Origin: Pseudomonadota bacterium
Lineage (GTDB): Bacteria; Pseudomonadota; Alphaproteobacteria; Rhizobiales; Xanthobacteraceae
Length of the DNA stretch: 64,000 nucleotides
Reading direction: 5' to 3'
NCBI GenBank assembly: GCA_023404675.1
Contig: JAEYAW010000029.1
Coordinates: 1 to 64,000 of the forward strand
A program made the position numbers and the translations under genes. Below the pieces are notes generated by a model. That model was not told the DNA's origin and did no database searches. It saw only the letters and a program-made list of their open reading frames with translations. Each line of letters begins with the position of its first letter. Position 1 is the stretch's first letter. Of this stretch, positions 1-7,203 are shown piece after piece.

Positions 1-2
1 AT

Positions 3-608
3 ATCAATTATACCGCCAAGCGGATGGCGGAGGTCTGGCCGAACCGCTTTTCCAGCGCGGCGGCGGTTGTCGCCAGATACGGCTCCGCGCCAGGCTGGCA
101 GTTGAAGGCCTTCGACGACATTTACGGTTCGCGGATGGGTAATCGGCCGGGCACCTCGGACGGCTCGCGGTATATCGGCCGGGGCGGGCCGCAATGGACG
201 GGCAGGGACGGCTACGCCGCCCTTGAGCGGCTGACCGGTCTGCCGGCGGTCGCGGACCCCACGGTCGCGACAAAGCTCGACATGCAGCCCGAGATTTGCG
301 CCGCCTTCTGGACGTGGAAGAACCTCAACCGTTTTGCCGACAAGGATGACTTCATCGGCTGCGTCAAGGCGTGGAACGGTGGCACCAATGGCCTCGCGGA
401 CCGCAAGGGCCTGATGGCTGGCAACAGCGCCGTCATCGCGCGGCTGATGAATGTCGCTTCGATCCCGATCCCGCAGGGGCAGGGCGCGCCGCAGGCGAAG
501 CCGCCTGATCCGCCGCCGCCAGCCACAGCACCCGAGCCCGCCTCGCCGCCGCCCACCTTCTGGGCGGCTTTTTTCATGGCCGTGACGGCCGCTTTCCGGA
601 GATCCTGA
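3..608 (+). CDS. Phage-type GH19 chitinase-like endolysin, 5' truncated by window
   Basis: The reading frame is open from the first bases of the window: residues INYTAKR precede the first in-frame ATG at 24, so the true start lies outside. The visible part matches the C-terminal half of phage glycoside hydrolase family 19 (chitinase/lysozyme-like) enzymes, with blocks such as YIGRGGPQWTGRDGY and CVKAWNGGTNGLADRK. These enzymes cut peptidoglycan during phage lysis. The catalytic glutamates are expected in the missing N-terminal part. The last 40 or so residues are proline/alanine rich and end in a hydrophobic stretch. A small membrane protein gene follows after 2 bases, so this looks like a lysis cassette. 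Function is inferred from family resemblance. Confidence 0.8.
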   Translation: MNYTAKRMAEVWPNRFSSAAAVVARYGSAPGWQLKAFDDIYGSRMGNRPGTSDGSRYIGRGGPQWTGRDGYAALERLTGLPAVADPTVATKLDMQPEICAAFWTWKNLNRFADKDDFIGCVKAWNGGTNGLADRKGLMAGNSAVIARLMNVASIPIPQGQGAPQAKPPDPPPPATAPEPASPPPTFWAAFFMAVTAAFRRS

Positions 609-610
609 CG

Positions 611-808
611 ATGGCTCCCTTCATTCGCATCCTGTTGCGCTACGTGGGCGGCTTCCTCGCCGCGCGCGGCCTGTTGGCACAGACCGACAGCGGCGTGTTC
701 GACGATCCCGAGTTGGTCGCGGCGGTGAGCTACGGCCTTGCCGCGTTCTGCGCGCTGGCCAGCGAGGGCTGGTATCGGCTCGCCAGGCGCTTCGGGTGGA
801 GCACCTGA
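611..808 (+). CDS. Small membrane protein, holin-like position in lysis cassette
   Basis: This 65-residue protein has two hydrophobic stretches (residues about 5-22 and 35-55) and starts 2 bases after the endolysin stop. Its stop overlaps the next ATG (TGATG at 806-810). Size, hydrophobicity and position between an endolysin and another membrane protein fit a holin or spanin-like accessory, but I recognise no named family. Confidence 0.6.
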   Translation: MAPFIRILLRYVGGFLAARGLLAQTDSGVFDDPELVAAVSYGLAAFCALASEGWYRLARRFGWST

Positions 809-1200
809 TGGCCGCGATCTTCTCCTGGCTCGCCTCGCTGCTGACCGGGCCGCTGCTGAATTCGGCGCTCGACGCCTACAAGGCGAAGCTGGCCGCCGGC
901 ACCTCGTCAGAAAGCCTCGCCGCCGATCTGGCAGCGAAGGAAGTGTCTCTGCAGCAGCGCGAGCTGGAATTGCAGACCCAGTATCGCATCGCCGCCCTCG
1001 GGCGCTGGTACGAGCCCGACAAGCTGATGGGTTATACGGTGGCTGTCTATCTCGCCAAGCTGCTGATCTGGGACAAGATGTTCGGCATGGGGAGGACTGA
1101 TCCGCTGGTGGGCTGGGTCGAGACCACGGCCAACCTGATCGTGGCGTTCTATTTCGGCAAGCGCACGTTCGAGAATGTGGCGAGGATCATCAGGAAATGA
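808..1200 (+). CDS. Prophage membrane protein, possible three-helix holin family
   Basis: I chose ATG 808 because GGAG lies 6 bases upstream; a GTG at 796 is possible. The 130-residue product has an N-terminal hydrophobic helix, an alanine/glutamate-rich helical middle (about residues 20-60), and two further hydrophobic stretches near residues 75-90 and 103-118. It ends in a segment of the type FYFGKRTFENVARI. This resembles the 'holin, 3TM family' proteins found beside endolysins in rhizobial prophages and gene-transfer-like elements. Starts overlap stops on both sides, so it is translationally coupled to its neighbours. Confidence 0.6.
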   Translation: MAAIFSWLASLLTGPLLNSALDAYKAKLAAGTSSESLAADLAAKEVSLQQRELELQTQYRIAALGRWYEPDKLMGYTVAVYLAKLLIWDKMFGMGRTDPLVGWVETTANLIVAFYFGKRTFENVARIIRK

Positions 1201-1493
1201 CTTCACAGGAGGAAATCCGTGCCGTCGTTCGGGCGGTTTTGGATGAAGAGCGCGACCGGGCCGAACGTTCATACGACGACATGGTGATCCGCGCGGTTTC
1301 CACCATCCTGACATCGTTCGGGATGGACGAAGATGACCGCAAAGAGATCAGGGCCGATTTCATCCACCTGCGCAAATGGCGCAAGAGTGTCGAGCAGGCC
1401 CAGGGTCTCACATTCAAGATCGTGATGACGACCATCATTGGCGGCCTCGCGGGCGCACTGTGGCTCGGGCTGAAGGATATCCTGCACAAATGA
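1197..1493 (+). CDS. Small prophage protein with C-terminal membrane helix (DUF6127-like)
   Basis: The 98-residue protein begins at an ATGA overlap with the upstream stop. It has a charged, helical N-terminus (EEIRAVVRAVLDEERDR), a central acidic segment and one C-terminal transmembrane helix near residues 72-92. The layout resembles small proteins I associate with DUF6127 in alphaproteobacterial prophages, but that name is tentative. It sits at the end of the lysis cassette and its stop overlaps the next gene, so all five genes are probably one transcript. Confidence 0.55.
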   Translation: MTSQEEIRAVVRAVLDEERDRAERSYDDMVIRAVSTILTSFGMDEDDRKEIRADFIHLRKWRKSVEQAQGLTFKIVMTTIIGGLAGALWLGLKDILHK

Positions 1494-1828
1494 TACCAAA
1501 CCCCCGAAAAGTAAAATCCTCCGGGCGGGGATTATACCAAGTGACAATGGCGGCTACGGCCGCTTTTTTGTTGTCCGCCAGCGCATCCGCCCATCAGGCC
1601 CCGAGCGGCTGGTCATACGACATGTCATGCTGTTCCAACGAGGATTGTCACCCCGTCGAAGTGGATCAGGTGGAAGACCTTGGCGGCGGCCGGTGGCGCT
1701 ATGACGGCCTGACATTCGAGGGATCGCAGGTCCGGCCGTCGAAGGACAACCGATTCCATGTCTGCATTATAAAGCGGTCAGACGGCTCACGCGTTCCGAT
1801 GTGCATCTATGTGTTGCAGGGGTCTTGA
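1490..1828 (+). CDS. Small secreted Cys-rich protein of unknown function
   Basis: The ATG at 1490 overlaps the previous stop (ATGA). A second candidate ATG at 1547 opens directly on a signal peptide (MAATAAFLLSASASA). The mature part is about 75 residues and contains four cysteines, including a CCSNEDC cluster, and the strand-rich segment GGGRWRYDGLTF. I know similar short exported proteins from bradyrhizobial accessory regions but no function for them. The cysteine cluster suggests disulfides or metal binding; this is inference. Confidence 0.65.
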   Translation: MIPNPRKVKSSGRGLYQVTMAATAAFLLSASASAHQAPSGWSYDMSCCSNEDCHPVEVDQVEDLGGGRWRYDGLTFEGSQVRPSKDNRFHVCIIKRSDGSRVPMCIYVLQGS

Positions 1829-1976
1829 GAGCGGCAGGCGCTTCAATCACCTGACTGACGTGAAGGCTGGCTACTCCAAGCACATAGATAGCGACCTCAT
1901 CCCCAATGTGCTGGGCCTTGTAAAAAGCCGCATCGATCAGTTCGAGCAGCGCCTCGTAGTCGTCCTCCTGCGCCAT
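1767..1976 (-). CDS. Small acidic hypothetical protein, overlaps preceding gene end
   Basis: Starting at ATG 1976 the product is 69 residues, with an acidic helical N-terminus (MAQEDDYEALLELIDAAFY). Its final 62 bases overlap the convergent secreted-protein gene. Composition looks protein-like, but there is no recognisable domain, so it may be a chance frame. Confidence 0.35.
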   Translation of the reverse strand: MAQEDDYEALLELIDAAFYKAQHIGDEVAIYVLGVASLHVSQVIEAPAALKTPATHRCTSERVSRLTAL

Positions 1977-2086
1977 TCCCAGCCCTCCCGATTTTCCACA
2001 TGGAACCACTGATTCGGGGGCGGCGGCGAATAGACTAAAGTGCTAAGGCTGGCGCAGCCTCCAAGGACCTGCAATCCCGATCGCGT

Positions 2087-2884
2087 TCATGTTGAGGTCT
2101 CCGATGTCGCAAGACCGGCCTTGACCAATCGTCGAATGGCTTCGGCCAGTCCGATTCCATGTCGATCGGCGTAGGCCGCGACGTCCCGCGCCATGGCAGG
2201 TGGCGCTCGGAACGACAGGGCTTCCTCCATGATCCGCTGTGTTGAACCTGGATTCTTGCTCCTCTCGCGTTCCTGTCGCAGGGACAGCCAGATCCGCGCG
2301 AGCCGAGGGTGGCTCCTGATCATCCGTTTGAGCTCGATGTAACCGGCAATATCGCTGGTTGCTTCCCCGGCCCGGTAACGTCGGAAAACCTGGAATATCT
2401 GCCTGATCTTGGCGCGGCGCTGCTCTTTCCGCCGGGAAGGTCGCTTGATGTCATCTGCAGGGCGACACGCGAAACATTGTCTCCGGCGGCCGTCGTCCAG
2501 CGGCGCGCCGCAGCCGATACAGCCGAATTTAGTTGACGGGTTCATTCTGGCGCGTGGGCGAATAGGCCAGATGCGATCCAGGGTTTCAGCCAGTTCCGGG
2601 TAGAGATGGGGGCGATCGCGGATTCGCCACGGTGTGCGGGGATCATCCCAGACGCGGGTGACCGCGAATTTGGCCACGTCGGCCGTGAGGCGGTCCAAAG
2701 TGTCCTTGGCTCGCCGCTCTCGCAATGACGACCAGATGCGGCTCAGACGCGGGTCGCGTCTGACGAAATAAAGATTTGCCGTGTAACCATCGATGGCGGC
2801 GGATGATCTTCCGGCGCGGTATTGGCGAAACATTGCAAAGATGATTTTGAGGCGCTCCCGCCTCGGTATCCGCCGCTGCGACAT
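2087..2884 (-). CDS. Duplicated-domain zinc-ribbon protein with C-terminal RHH-like segment
   Basis: This 265-residue protein belongs to no family I recognise. It has three visible parts. A basic module of about 50 residues occurs twice, at residues 9-58 and 157-206; both copies share IF-x2-FR-x-YRAG, an I-x-GY block and PRL-x-RIW-x-SLR. Between the copies lies a zinc-ribbon-like C-x2-C-x11-C-x2-C (Cys122, 125, 137, 140). The last 35 residues (MARDVAAYADRHGIGLAEAI and following) resemble the helices of a ribbon-helix-helix/CopG repressor. It lies 15 bases downstream of the HTH gene on the same strand. A nucleic-acid-binding role is likely but inferred. Confidence 0.6.
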   Translation of the reverse strand: MSQRRIPRRERLKIIFAMFRQYRAGRSSAAIDGYTANLYFVRRDPRLSRIWSSLRERRAKDTLDRLTADVAKFAVTRVWDDPRTPWRIRDRPHLYPELAETLDRIWPIRPRARMNPSTKFGCIGCGAPLDDGRRRQCFACRPADDIKRPSRRKEQRRAKIRQIFQVFRRYRAGEATSDIAGYIELKRMIRSHPRLARIWLSLRQERERSKNPGSTQRIMEEALSFRAPPAMARDVAAYADRHGIGLAEAIRRLVKAGLATSETST

Positions 2885-2899
2885 CGCAGTTGTCTCCGA

Positions 2900-3370
2900 T
2901 CAGTCGTCGCGTTCCATCGCCTCGAAGCTGTCGGCCGTGTAGATATCGATCGCGGTTTCGGCGCGCTGCATCAGATCCAGCCGGCTCGGATCGTCGAGTG
3001 GCGCGGGATCGATCCATGCGATCTCGCAGATGACCTCGCCGCCCGCTGTTTCATAGGTGAGGCCCTCGATATCGTAAGCCGCATCCTCCGAGACGAAGCG
3101 TGCCATGAAGCGCGGGGCGCGGGTGTGGATGATGTAGTCGCGTTCGCCCTCGGCGTCGGTGCCGATGATCCATTCATCACGCGGCCACGCCCTGCGGCCA
3201 GCTTCAAGCGCGGCCAGCTCGGCCCATATCCCGCTTGGGACTGGATCGCCTGACAGCCACTTGCTGATGCGGCGATCGTTGACGTTCAGGTCGCGGGCGA
3301 TGGCGCTCTGCCAGCGAGCGCCATGAAGGCGCTCGCCGATCTCGCGGAGTCTATCGGCATCTGTCATCAT
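2900..3370 (-). CDS. Helix-turn-helix protein of the island operon
   Basis: The start ATG at 3370 overlaps the stop of the upstream gene (ATGATGA). The 156-residue product has an N-terminal helix-turn-helix at about residues 20-41 (AIARDLNVNDRRISKWLSG). A tryptophan-containing acidic C-terminal half follows, with no family I recognise. Similar HTH proteins are frequent in prophage and plasmid accessory regions. It is a candidate ligand for the operator found upstream of this operon. Confidence 0.65.
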   Translation of the reverse strand: MMTDADRLREIGERLHGARWQSAIARDLNVNDRRISKWLSGDPVPSGIWAELAALEAGRRAWPRDEWIIGTDAEGERDYIIHTRAPRFMARFVSEDAAYDIEGLTYETAGGEVICEIAWIDPAPLDDPSRLDLMQRAETAIDIYTADSFEAMERDD

Positions 3371-3603
3371 CTGGTCTCGGCGTCGAGTTCGGCCGCGTAG
3401 GCCTCGGCGTCGAACGACACGGCGTTCGGGTTGCCATCGGCGGTGTAACGGCCGGGGATTTCGAAGCTCAGTTCGCCGGCGCGGATCTCGGTCTCGGCGA
3501 CCACCTCGGCGGCATAGTTGGCCGGGTTGATCCCGGCCTTCAGGATGCCGGGGCGGGCGAGGTATTCGGTGACTTCGGCGACGAGGGCTACGTAAGCGGA
3601 CAT
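3367..3603 (-). CDS. Small acidic hypothetical protein A of duplicated cassette
   Basis: Two ATGs lie six bases apart (3609 and 3603). The Shine-Dalgarno sequence AAAGGGAG directly abuts the first, so the second is the workable start and gives 78 residues (MSAYVALVAEVTEYL at the N-terminus). No family recognised. The promoter and leader upstream are nearly the same as those of the gene at 3744-4040, although the proteins differ. It is the first gene of an operon with the HTH and zinc-ribbon genes. Confidence 0.55.
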   Translation of the reverse strand: MSAYVALVAEVTEYLARPGILKAGINPANYAAEVVAETEIRAGELSFEIPGRYTADGNPNAVSFDAEAYAAELDAETR

Positions 3604-3655
3604 TGTCATCTCCCTTTGGAGTTCGGGCGGCCCCGATGGCCTTCCCTGTAGATTG

Positions 3656-3692
3656 AGAATAGCAGGCGAAACGCTGGTGTCAATAACTGCTA
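3656..3692 (-). promoter_or_regulatory. Promoter with inverted-repeat operator, copy A
   Basis: On the minus strand a -35 TTGACA (3683-3678), 16-base spacer and -10 TATTCT (3661-3656) precede gene A. The inverted repeat TAGCAG (3660-3665) / CTGCTA (3687-3692), spaced 21 bases, embraces the -35 and touches the -10. This is a good position for a repressor. The same elements with the same spacing occur at 4094-4130. Confidence 0.65.
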
Positions 3693-3743
3693 GCAAAAAT
3701 TTTCGGATATTCCGCCGGCCCGCAAGGGGGCCGGCGTCGCGTC

Positions 3744-4040
3744 TTACTTGAGAGCGCCATAAACCGCGCGGATCGTCCCGAAATCGACAATCATGACGTC
3801 GCGGCGGGGCTGGCCGCGCATCGGCTGGGCGCGCTCGATCACGATGTAATCGTCTTCTTCGTCGTAGACGTAGCCCGGCTCGTTCCAGTTATCCTGAGCC
3901 GCCTTGAGTTCAGCGATCGTGAATTCCGTGAAGGTGAGGCATCCGATTGTCACCCCGTATCCGGCCTCTTCAAAGCGAGCCTCGATCTCGGCGTCGGAGA
4001 GGGCGATCAGGTTGCGGAGGGTGTCGCAGGTCTTGGTCAT
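3744..4040 (-). CDS. Small acidic hypothetical protein B of duplicated cassette
   Basis: As in gene A, AAAGGGAG abuts one ATG (4046), and the ATG six bases later (4040) has proper spacing, giving 98 residues. The protein is acidic in the middle (YVYDEEDDYIVIERAQPMRG) and has no recognised family. It is preceded by an operator-promoter unit nearly the same as that of gene A. The divergent ribbon-helix-helix gene starts about 100 bases upstream. Confidence 0.55.
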   Translation of the reverse strand: MTKTCDTLRNLIALSDAEIEARFEEAGYGVTIGCLTFTEFTIAELKAAQDNWNEPGYVYDEEDDYIVIERAQPMRGQPRRDVMIVDFGTIRAVYGALK

Positions 4041-4093
4041 TTTCATCTCCCTTTGGAGTTCGGGCGGCCCCATGGCCATCCCTGATGTAACTG

Positions 4094-4130
4094 ATATTAG
4101 CAGGTTGACCGGCCCCGTCAATATCTGCTA
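4094..4130. promoter_or_regulatory. Divergent promoter region with inverted-repeat operator, copy B
   Basis: On the minus strand, -35 TTGACG (4121-4116), a 16-base spacer and -10 TAATAT (4099-4094) serve gene B. The inverted repeat TAGCAG (4098-4103) / CTGCTA (4125-4130) has the same 21-base spacing as copy A. On the plus strand TTGACC (4105-4110) faces the minus -35, and a weak -10 near 4128-4133 could start transcription close to the ATG at 4141, so that gene may be leaderless. The divergent reading is inferred. Confidence 0.6.
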
Positions 4131-4140
4131 GCAATTATTT

Positions 4141-4341
4141 ATGAGCCAGAATTCACGAAATGTTACAGATGGTCCGCGCGGCCGGGGCCGGCCGAAGCTT
4201 TATGATCGCCGCGTCACGCTGGGCCTCGACGAGGCGGACATTGCGGCCATCGAAGCCGCGCGGGGGGAAAGCGAGAGCTGGGAGGCCTGCGCGCGCCGGC
4301 TGCTGCGCGCCGCGCTGGCGGCTCATCACCGCTCCCCCTGA
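4141..4341 (+). CDS. Ribbon-helix-helix (CopG-like) small DNA-binding protein
   Basis: The 66-residue product has a basic start (GRGRPKLYDRR), a short strand RRVTLGL and two helices (DEADIAAIEAAR and WEACARRLLRAAL), the order of a ribbon-helix-helix fold. Such proteins bind inverted repeats as dimers. It starts 10 bases from the operator copy B and has no visible Shine-Dalgarno, consistent with a leaderless message. It is a strong candidate for the repressor acting at both operator copies; this is inference from position. Confidence 0.6.
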   Translation: MSQNSRNVTDGPRGRGRPKLYDRRVTLGLDEADIAAIEAARGESESWEACARRLLRAALAAHHRSP

Positions 4342-4360
4342 TGCGGACAGCTTGGGTCCG

Positions 4361-4609
4361 TCACCAGCGCTTACCCATCTCGGAATACCCTTCGATCGCG
4401 TCTGCCAAATGGGTGCGGAGATCGACGCGCCCGACCGCGCCGCATTGCGAGCACTTGAAGCGGCGGCAGACATCCTCCCACCGCTCTCCCGGGAGATCAT
4501 GGACGGAGACGAGCTTGCTGTTCCAGCAGGGTCCTGTGCCGCCGCAGCAATAGACCCAGACGCGAGGCGCGCCGGGGCTGCGATCAATGAGGCCGGACCA
4601 ATGGTTCAT
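4361..4609 (-). CDS. Small Cys-rich hypothetical protein (zinc-binding?)
   Basis: The 82-residue protein has two cysteine clusters: CCGGTGPC near residue 21 and C-x4-KC-x2-C near residues 48-56, followed by GAVGRVDLRTHL. This resembles the short zinc-finger-like proteins common in bradyrhizobial prophage regions. A TATTAT -10-like box ends 5 bases before the ATG, so it may be translated from a leaderless mRNA. It is the last island gene before tRNA-Arg. Confidence 0.5.
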   Translation of the reverse strand: MNHWSGLIDRSPGAPRVWVYCCGGTGPCWNSKLVSVHDLPGERWEDVCRRFKCSQCGAVGRVDLRTHLADAIEGYSEMGKRW

Positions 4610-4696
4610 GGGGCATAATAGGAATGATGTCCGCTCTGGGGCAAGCCGCTACGGGTTGGGGCGGAGGAGAGGTGGGGACTACAACTGCGCTGAAAC

Positions 4697-4770
4697 CTCG
4701 GGACTTTCCTCGGGATTTCTTGTCCCGTCAGCGCCGGATTTGTCTCCTCTGGTCCGCATTTGTTCCCGAG
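4697..4770. repeat. CTCGGGA repeats beside tRNA-Arg, possible attachment-site arms
   Basis: CTCGGGA occurs at 4697-4703 and 4709-4715 as direct repeats 12 bases apart. It occurs inverted as TCCCGAG at 4764-4770, with a partial inverted copy TCCCG at 4723-4727. They lie between the last island gene and the 3' end of tRNA-Arg. Integrase or excisionase arm sites are often arranged like this, but no integrase gene is in view. Confidence 0.35.
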
Positions 4771-4842
4771 AATTCGAGAGGCAATTCAATCGGTCGAGGT
4801 AAAAATCTCTCAATAAATCAAACGGATTATGGGATGGTCGGC

Positions 4843-4919
4843 TGGCGATCCCAGCAGGACTCGAACCTGCAACCCGCGGAGTAGAAATCCGCTACTCTAT
4901 CCAGTTGAGCTATGGGACC
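4843..4919 (-). tRNA. tRNA-Arg (anticodon UCU)
   Basis: A full cloverleaf is readable. The acceptor pairs GGTCCCA with TGGGATC, the anticodon stem GCGGA/TCCGC holds loop TTTCTAC (anticodon TCT), and the T arm is GCAGG/CCTGC around TTCGAGT. The 3' CCA is encoded (plus-strand tgg at 4843-4845). The 3' end faces the phage-like island, the usual orientation for integration at a tRNA gene. Confidence 0.97.
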
Positions 4920-5303
4920 GTGGGTCCGCTCATAACATTCCGGGCCGGAAAAGTGGACCCCCTCGGGCCGCGATCCACCACCGGGCGAGACGTCAGCCCG
5001 CTCCGGGCCGCCGTGCCGCAGACGCCGGCGATGGCGGCACGGCGCAGCCGCGTCACGACGGCATGGGGCAAGGCCGGGGCCCGTCAGCGCGACCGGCGGA
5101 GGCTTTCCTGCCCTGGAGAGGGCGACGACCCCGCAAGATGAGAGAGCAGAAACCGACGTATAGCTGCCACCGCGCCTTATTTGCTTCAATATCCAGCGGA
5201 ACCTTGCAGCGATTCAGGTAACAGAGTGCCTGGAGCGCGACGCGTCGAGCCGACTGCAACGGCCAGCGCTTTTTCCCGCTGCCGGAAACGTGGAGTCGAG
5301 ATT
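4920..5303. other. Intergenic region without convincing gene
   Basis: Between tRNA-Arg and ndh I see no convincing coding sequence. Frames running through it are either translations of the tRNA or lack a plausible protein composition. The Shine-Dalgarno of ndh lies at its right edge. Confidence 0.6.
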
Positions 5304-6635
5304 TTGCCAGACCGAGCACATCAGGCGGCCCTGAAAACCCAGATCGTCATCGTCGGCGGAGGGGCCGGCGGGCTGGAACTGGCGACCAAGCTGGGCAAGC
5401 GTTTCGGCCGGCGCAATCACGACATCATCCTGATCGAACGGCACCGGACCCATGTCTGGAAGCCGCTGCTGCACGAGGTCGCCACCGGCGCGCTCGACGC
5501 CAATATCGATGAGGTCGGCTATCGCGAGCACTGCTCGCGCTGGGGCTACCGTTTCTTCTACGGGGTCATGAGCGCGGTGGATACCAAGGCGCAGGAGGTG
5601 GAGGTCGCGCCGCTCAAGGATTCGCGCGGCCGCGAGATCATCGGCGCGCATCGCATCCGCTACGACTATCTGGTCCTCGCTTACGGCTCGGTGACCAACG
5701 ATTTCGGCACGCCCGGCGTTCGCGACAACTGCCTGTTTCTGGACAGCCGCCACGAGGCCGACGAGTTTCGCGAACGGCTGCTCGATCAGTGCCTGCGCGT
5801 GTCCCGGACCGTGAGTCAGGTGCCGGACAGCGATGCACGGGTTCGCGTTGCCGTCGTCGGCGGCGGCGCGACGGGGGTCGAACTGTCGGCCGAGCTGTTC
5901 AACGCTGCCGACGGGCTCGGCTATTACGGCCTTGAGACGTTCGACGCCCGGCGGCTCGACGTGACGCTGATCGAGGCGGGGCCCAGAATCCTGCCCGCGC
6001 TGCCGGAGCGGCTCGCTGACGGCGCGAAGTCGGAGCTTGAGAAGCTCGGCGCGCGCGTCCTCACGGGGAAGGCGGTCACGCGCGTGACCGAGGAGGGCAT
6101 GGTGCTGGCCGATGGCGAAATCATCCCGGCGGAGCTGAAAGTCTGGGCGGCGGGCGTGAAAGGCACGCCGATCGCCGGCACGCTGGGCGATCTCGAACTG
6201 GCCCGCAGCAACCAGATCGTGGTGCGGCCGACGCTGCAGGTCGCCGGACACGACAACATCTTCGCCATTGGCGACTGCGCATTCTGCGCCAGGGAGGGGG
6301 ATCGGCCGGTGCCGCCGCGTGCGCAGGCGGCGCATCAGATGGCGTCCTGCGCCTTCCAGAATCTGGTCCGGCTGATGAAGGGCGAACCGCTCAAGCCGTT
6401 CGTCTATCGCGATCACGGATCGCTGGTCTCGCTCAGCCGCTATTCGACGGTCGGCAGCCTGATGGGGGCGCTCGTCGGCGGCGCGCTGGCGATCGAGGGA
6501 CGGATCGCGCGCTTCGTCTATGCCTCGCTCTATCGCATGCACCTGATCGCCATCCACGGCTGGATCAAGGGCATGGCCCTGATCGTGGTCGGCCGGGTGA
6601 ACGCGGTCGTCCGGCCCCGTCTGAAACTGCACTGA
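5304..6635 (+). CDS. ndh: Type II NADH:quinone oxidoreductase
   Basis: This is a single-subunit, non-proton-pumping NADH dehydrogenase that passes electrons from NADH through FAD to the quinone pool at the inner face of the membrane. Two dinucleotide-binding motifs are clear: IVIVGGGAGGLELA near the N-terminus (FAD) and VAVVGGGATGVELS near the middle (NADH). The FAD-binding motif NIFAIGDCAF follows, and the C-terminus has a hydrophobic/amphipathic membrane anchor. I place the start at TTG 5304, because GGAG at 5292-5295 lies 8 bases upstream and no ATG or GTG exists nearby. This gives 443 residues, close to the family norm. An ATG at 5181 would add a 41-residue tail unlike the family. Confidence 0.88.
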   Translation: MPDRAHQAALKTQIVIVGGGAGGLELATKLGKRFGRRNHDIILIERHRTHVWKPLLHEVATGALDANIDEVGYREHCSRWGYRFFYGVMSAVDTKAQEVEVAPLKDSRGREIIGAHRIRYDYLVLAYGSVTNDFGTPGVRDNCLFLDSRHEADEFRERLLDQCLRVSRTVSQVPDSDARVRVAVVGGGATGVELSAELFNAADGLGYYGLETFDARRLDVTLIEAGPRILPALPERLADGAKSELEKLGARVLTGKAVTRVTEEGMVLADGEIIPAELKVWAAGVKGTPIAGTLGDLELARSNQIVVRPTLQVAGHDNIFAIGDCAFCAREGDRPVPPRAQAAHQMASCAFQNLVRLMKGEPLKPFVYRDHGSLVSLSRYSTVGSLMGALVGGALAIEGRIARFVYASLYRMHLIAIHGWIKGMALIVVGRVNAVVRPRLKLH

Positions 6636-6737
6636 ATCGTTCCCGGCGAGCGGGCCTCGCCGCACGTGTGACTTGAATCACGGATCGGGTTGAACCGGCC
6701 GACTACCCTGAGCCTATCAACACAGGGGAGAAGTCAC

Positions 6738-7124
6738 ATGCGCACGTTCATTCTTGCTACGGCCATCGTTCTTGTCTCCGGCACCGCATTCGCGGAGCCC
6801 GTGACGCGCGGCCTCAGCGTCGCATCGGCCGAGCCGAAAACCATGACCGAAAAACTGAAGGCCGCCGGAATCGAGCCGGTTCAGGAGGTCGCGGTGGAGA
6901 CGACAACCGCAGCGGCCAAGACCACGCCGGCCGCCACGCGAAGCGTCGAGCCGCAAGCGCCGGGCGTTTCGACAACTGCGGGTGCGGAACACGAGATTCA
7001 CCCCAAATCTGAATCGCGGGCTGAATCGCGCAAACCGCCGAAGGCAAGGCCGGTCGTGAAGAAGCGCGAGAGCGATGAACAGAAGGCGCGCCGTATCGCC
7101 GCGCGGTTCGGAATCAGCTGGTGA
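6738..7124 (+). CDS. Secreted Thr/Ala/Lys-rich hypothetical protein
   Basis: ATG 6738 follows GGGGAGAAG and opens on a clean signal peptide (MRTFILATAIVLVSGTAFA). The mature protein of about 109 residues is low in complexity: threonine/alanine-rich in the middle, then strongly basic (KPPKARPVVKKRESDEQKAR), and ending in RFGISW. No domain recognised. It is probably periplasmic. Confidence 0.65.
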   Translation: MRTFILATAIVLVSGTAFAEPVTRGLSVASAEPKTMTEKLKAAGIEPVQEVAVETTTAAAKTTPAATRSVEPQAPGVSTTAGAEHEIHPKSESRAESRKPPKARPVVKKRESDEQKARRIAARFGISW

Positions 7125-7203
7125 AAACGCCGACGAAATTTTCGACGAAGTCGCCTTGTTTCAGATCAAGGCATCGCCGGCAATCTCCGGATAGATTTTA
7201 GAA

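Noticed and set aside
4829..5221. An open frame reading SRTRTCNPRSRNPLL
   Set aside because: This is translation of the tRNA-Arg gene, a well-known annotation artefact.
5181..5303. ATG 5181 as the ndh start
   Set aside because: The added 41 residues do not resemble the family and no Shine-Dalgarno is present, whereas TTG 5304 has a well-placed GGAG.
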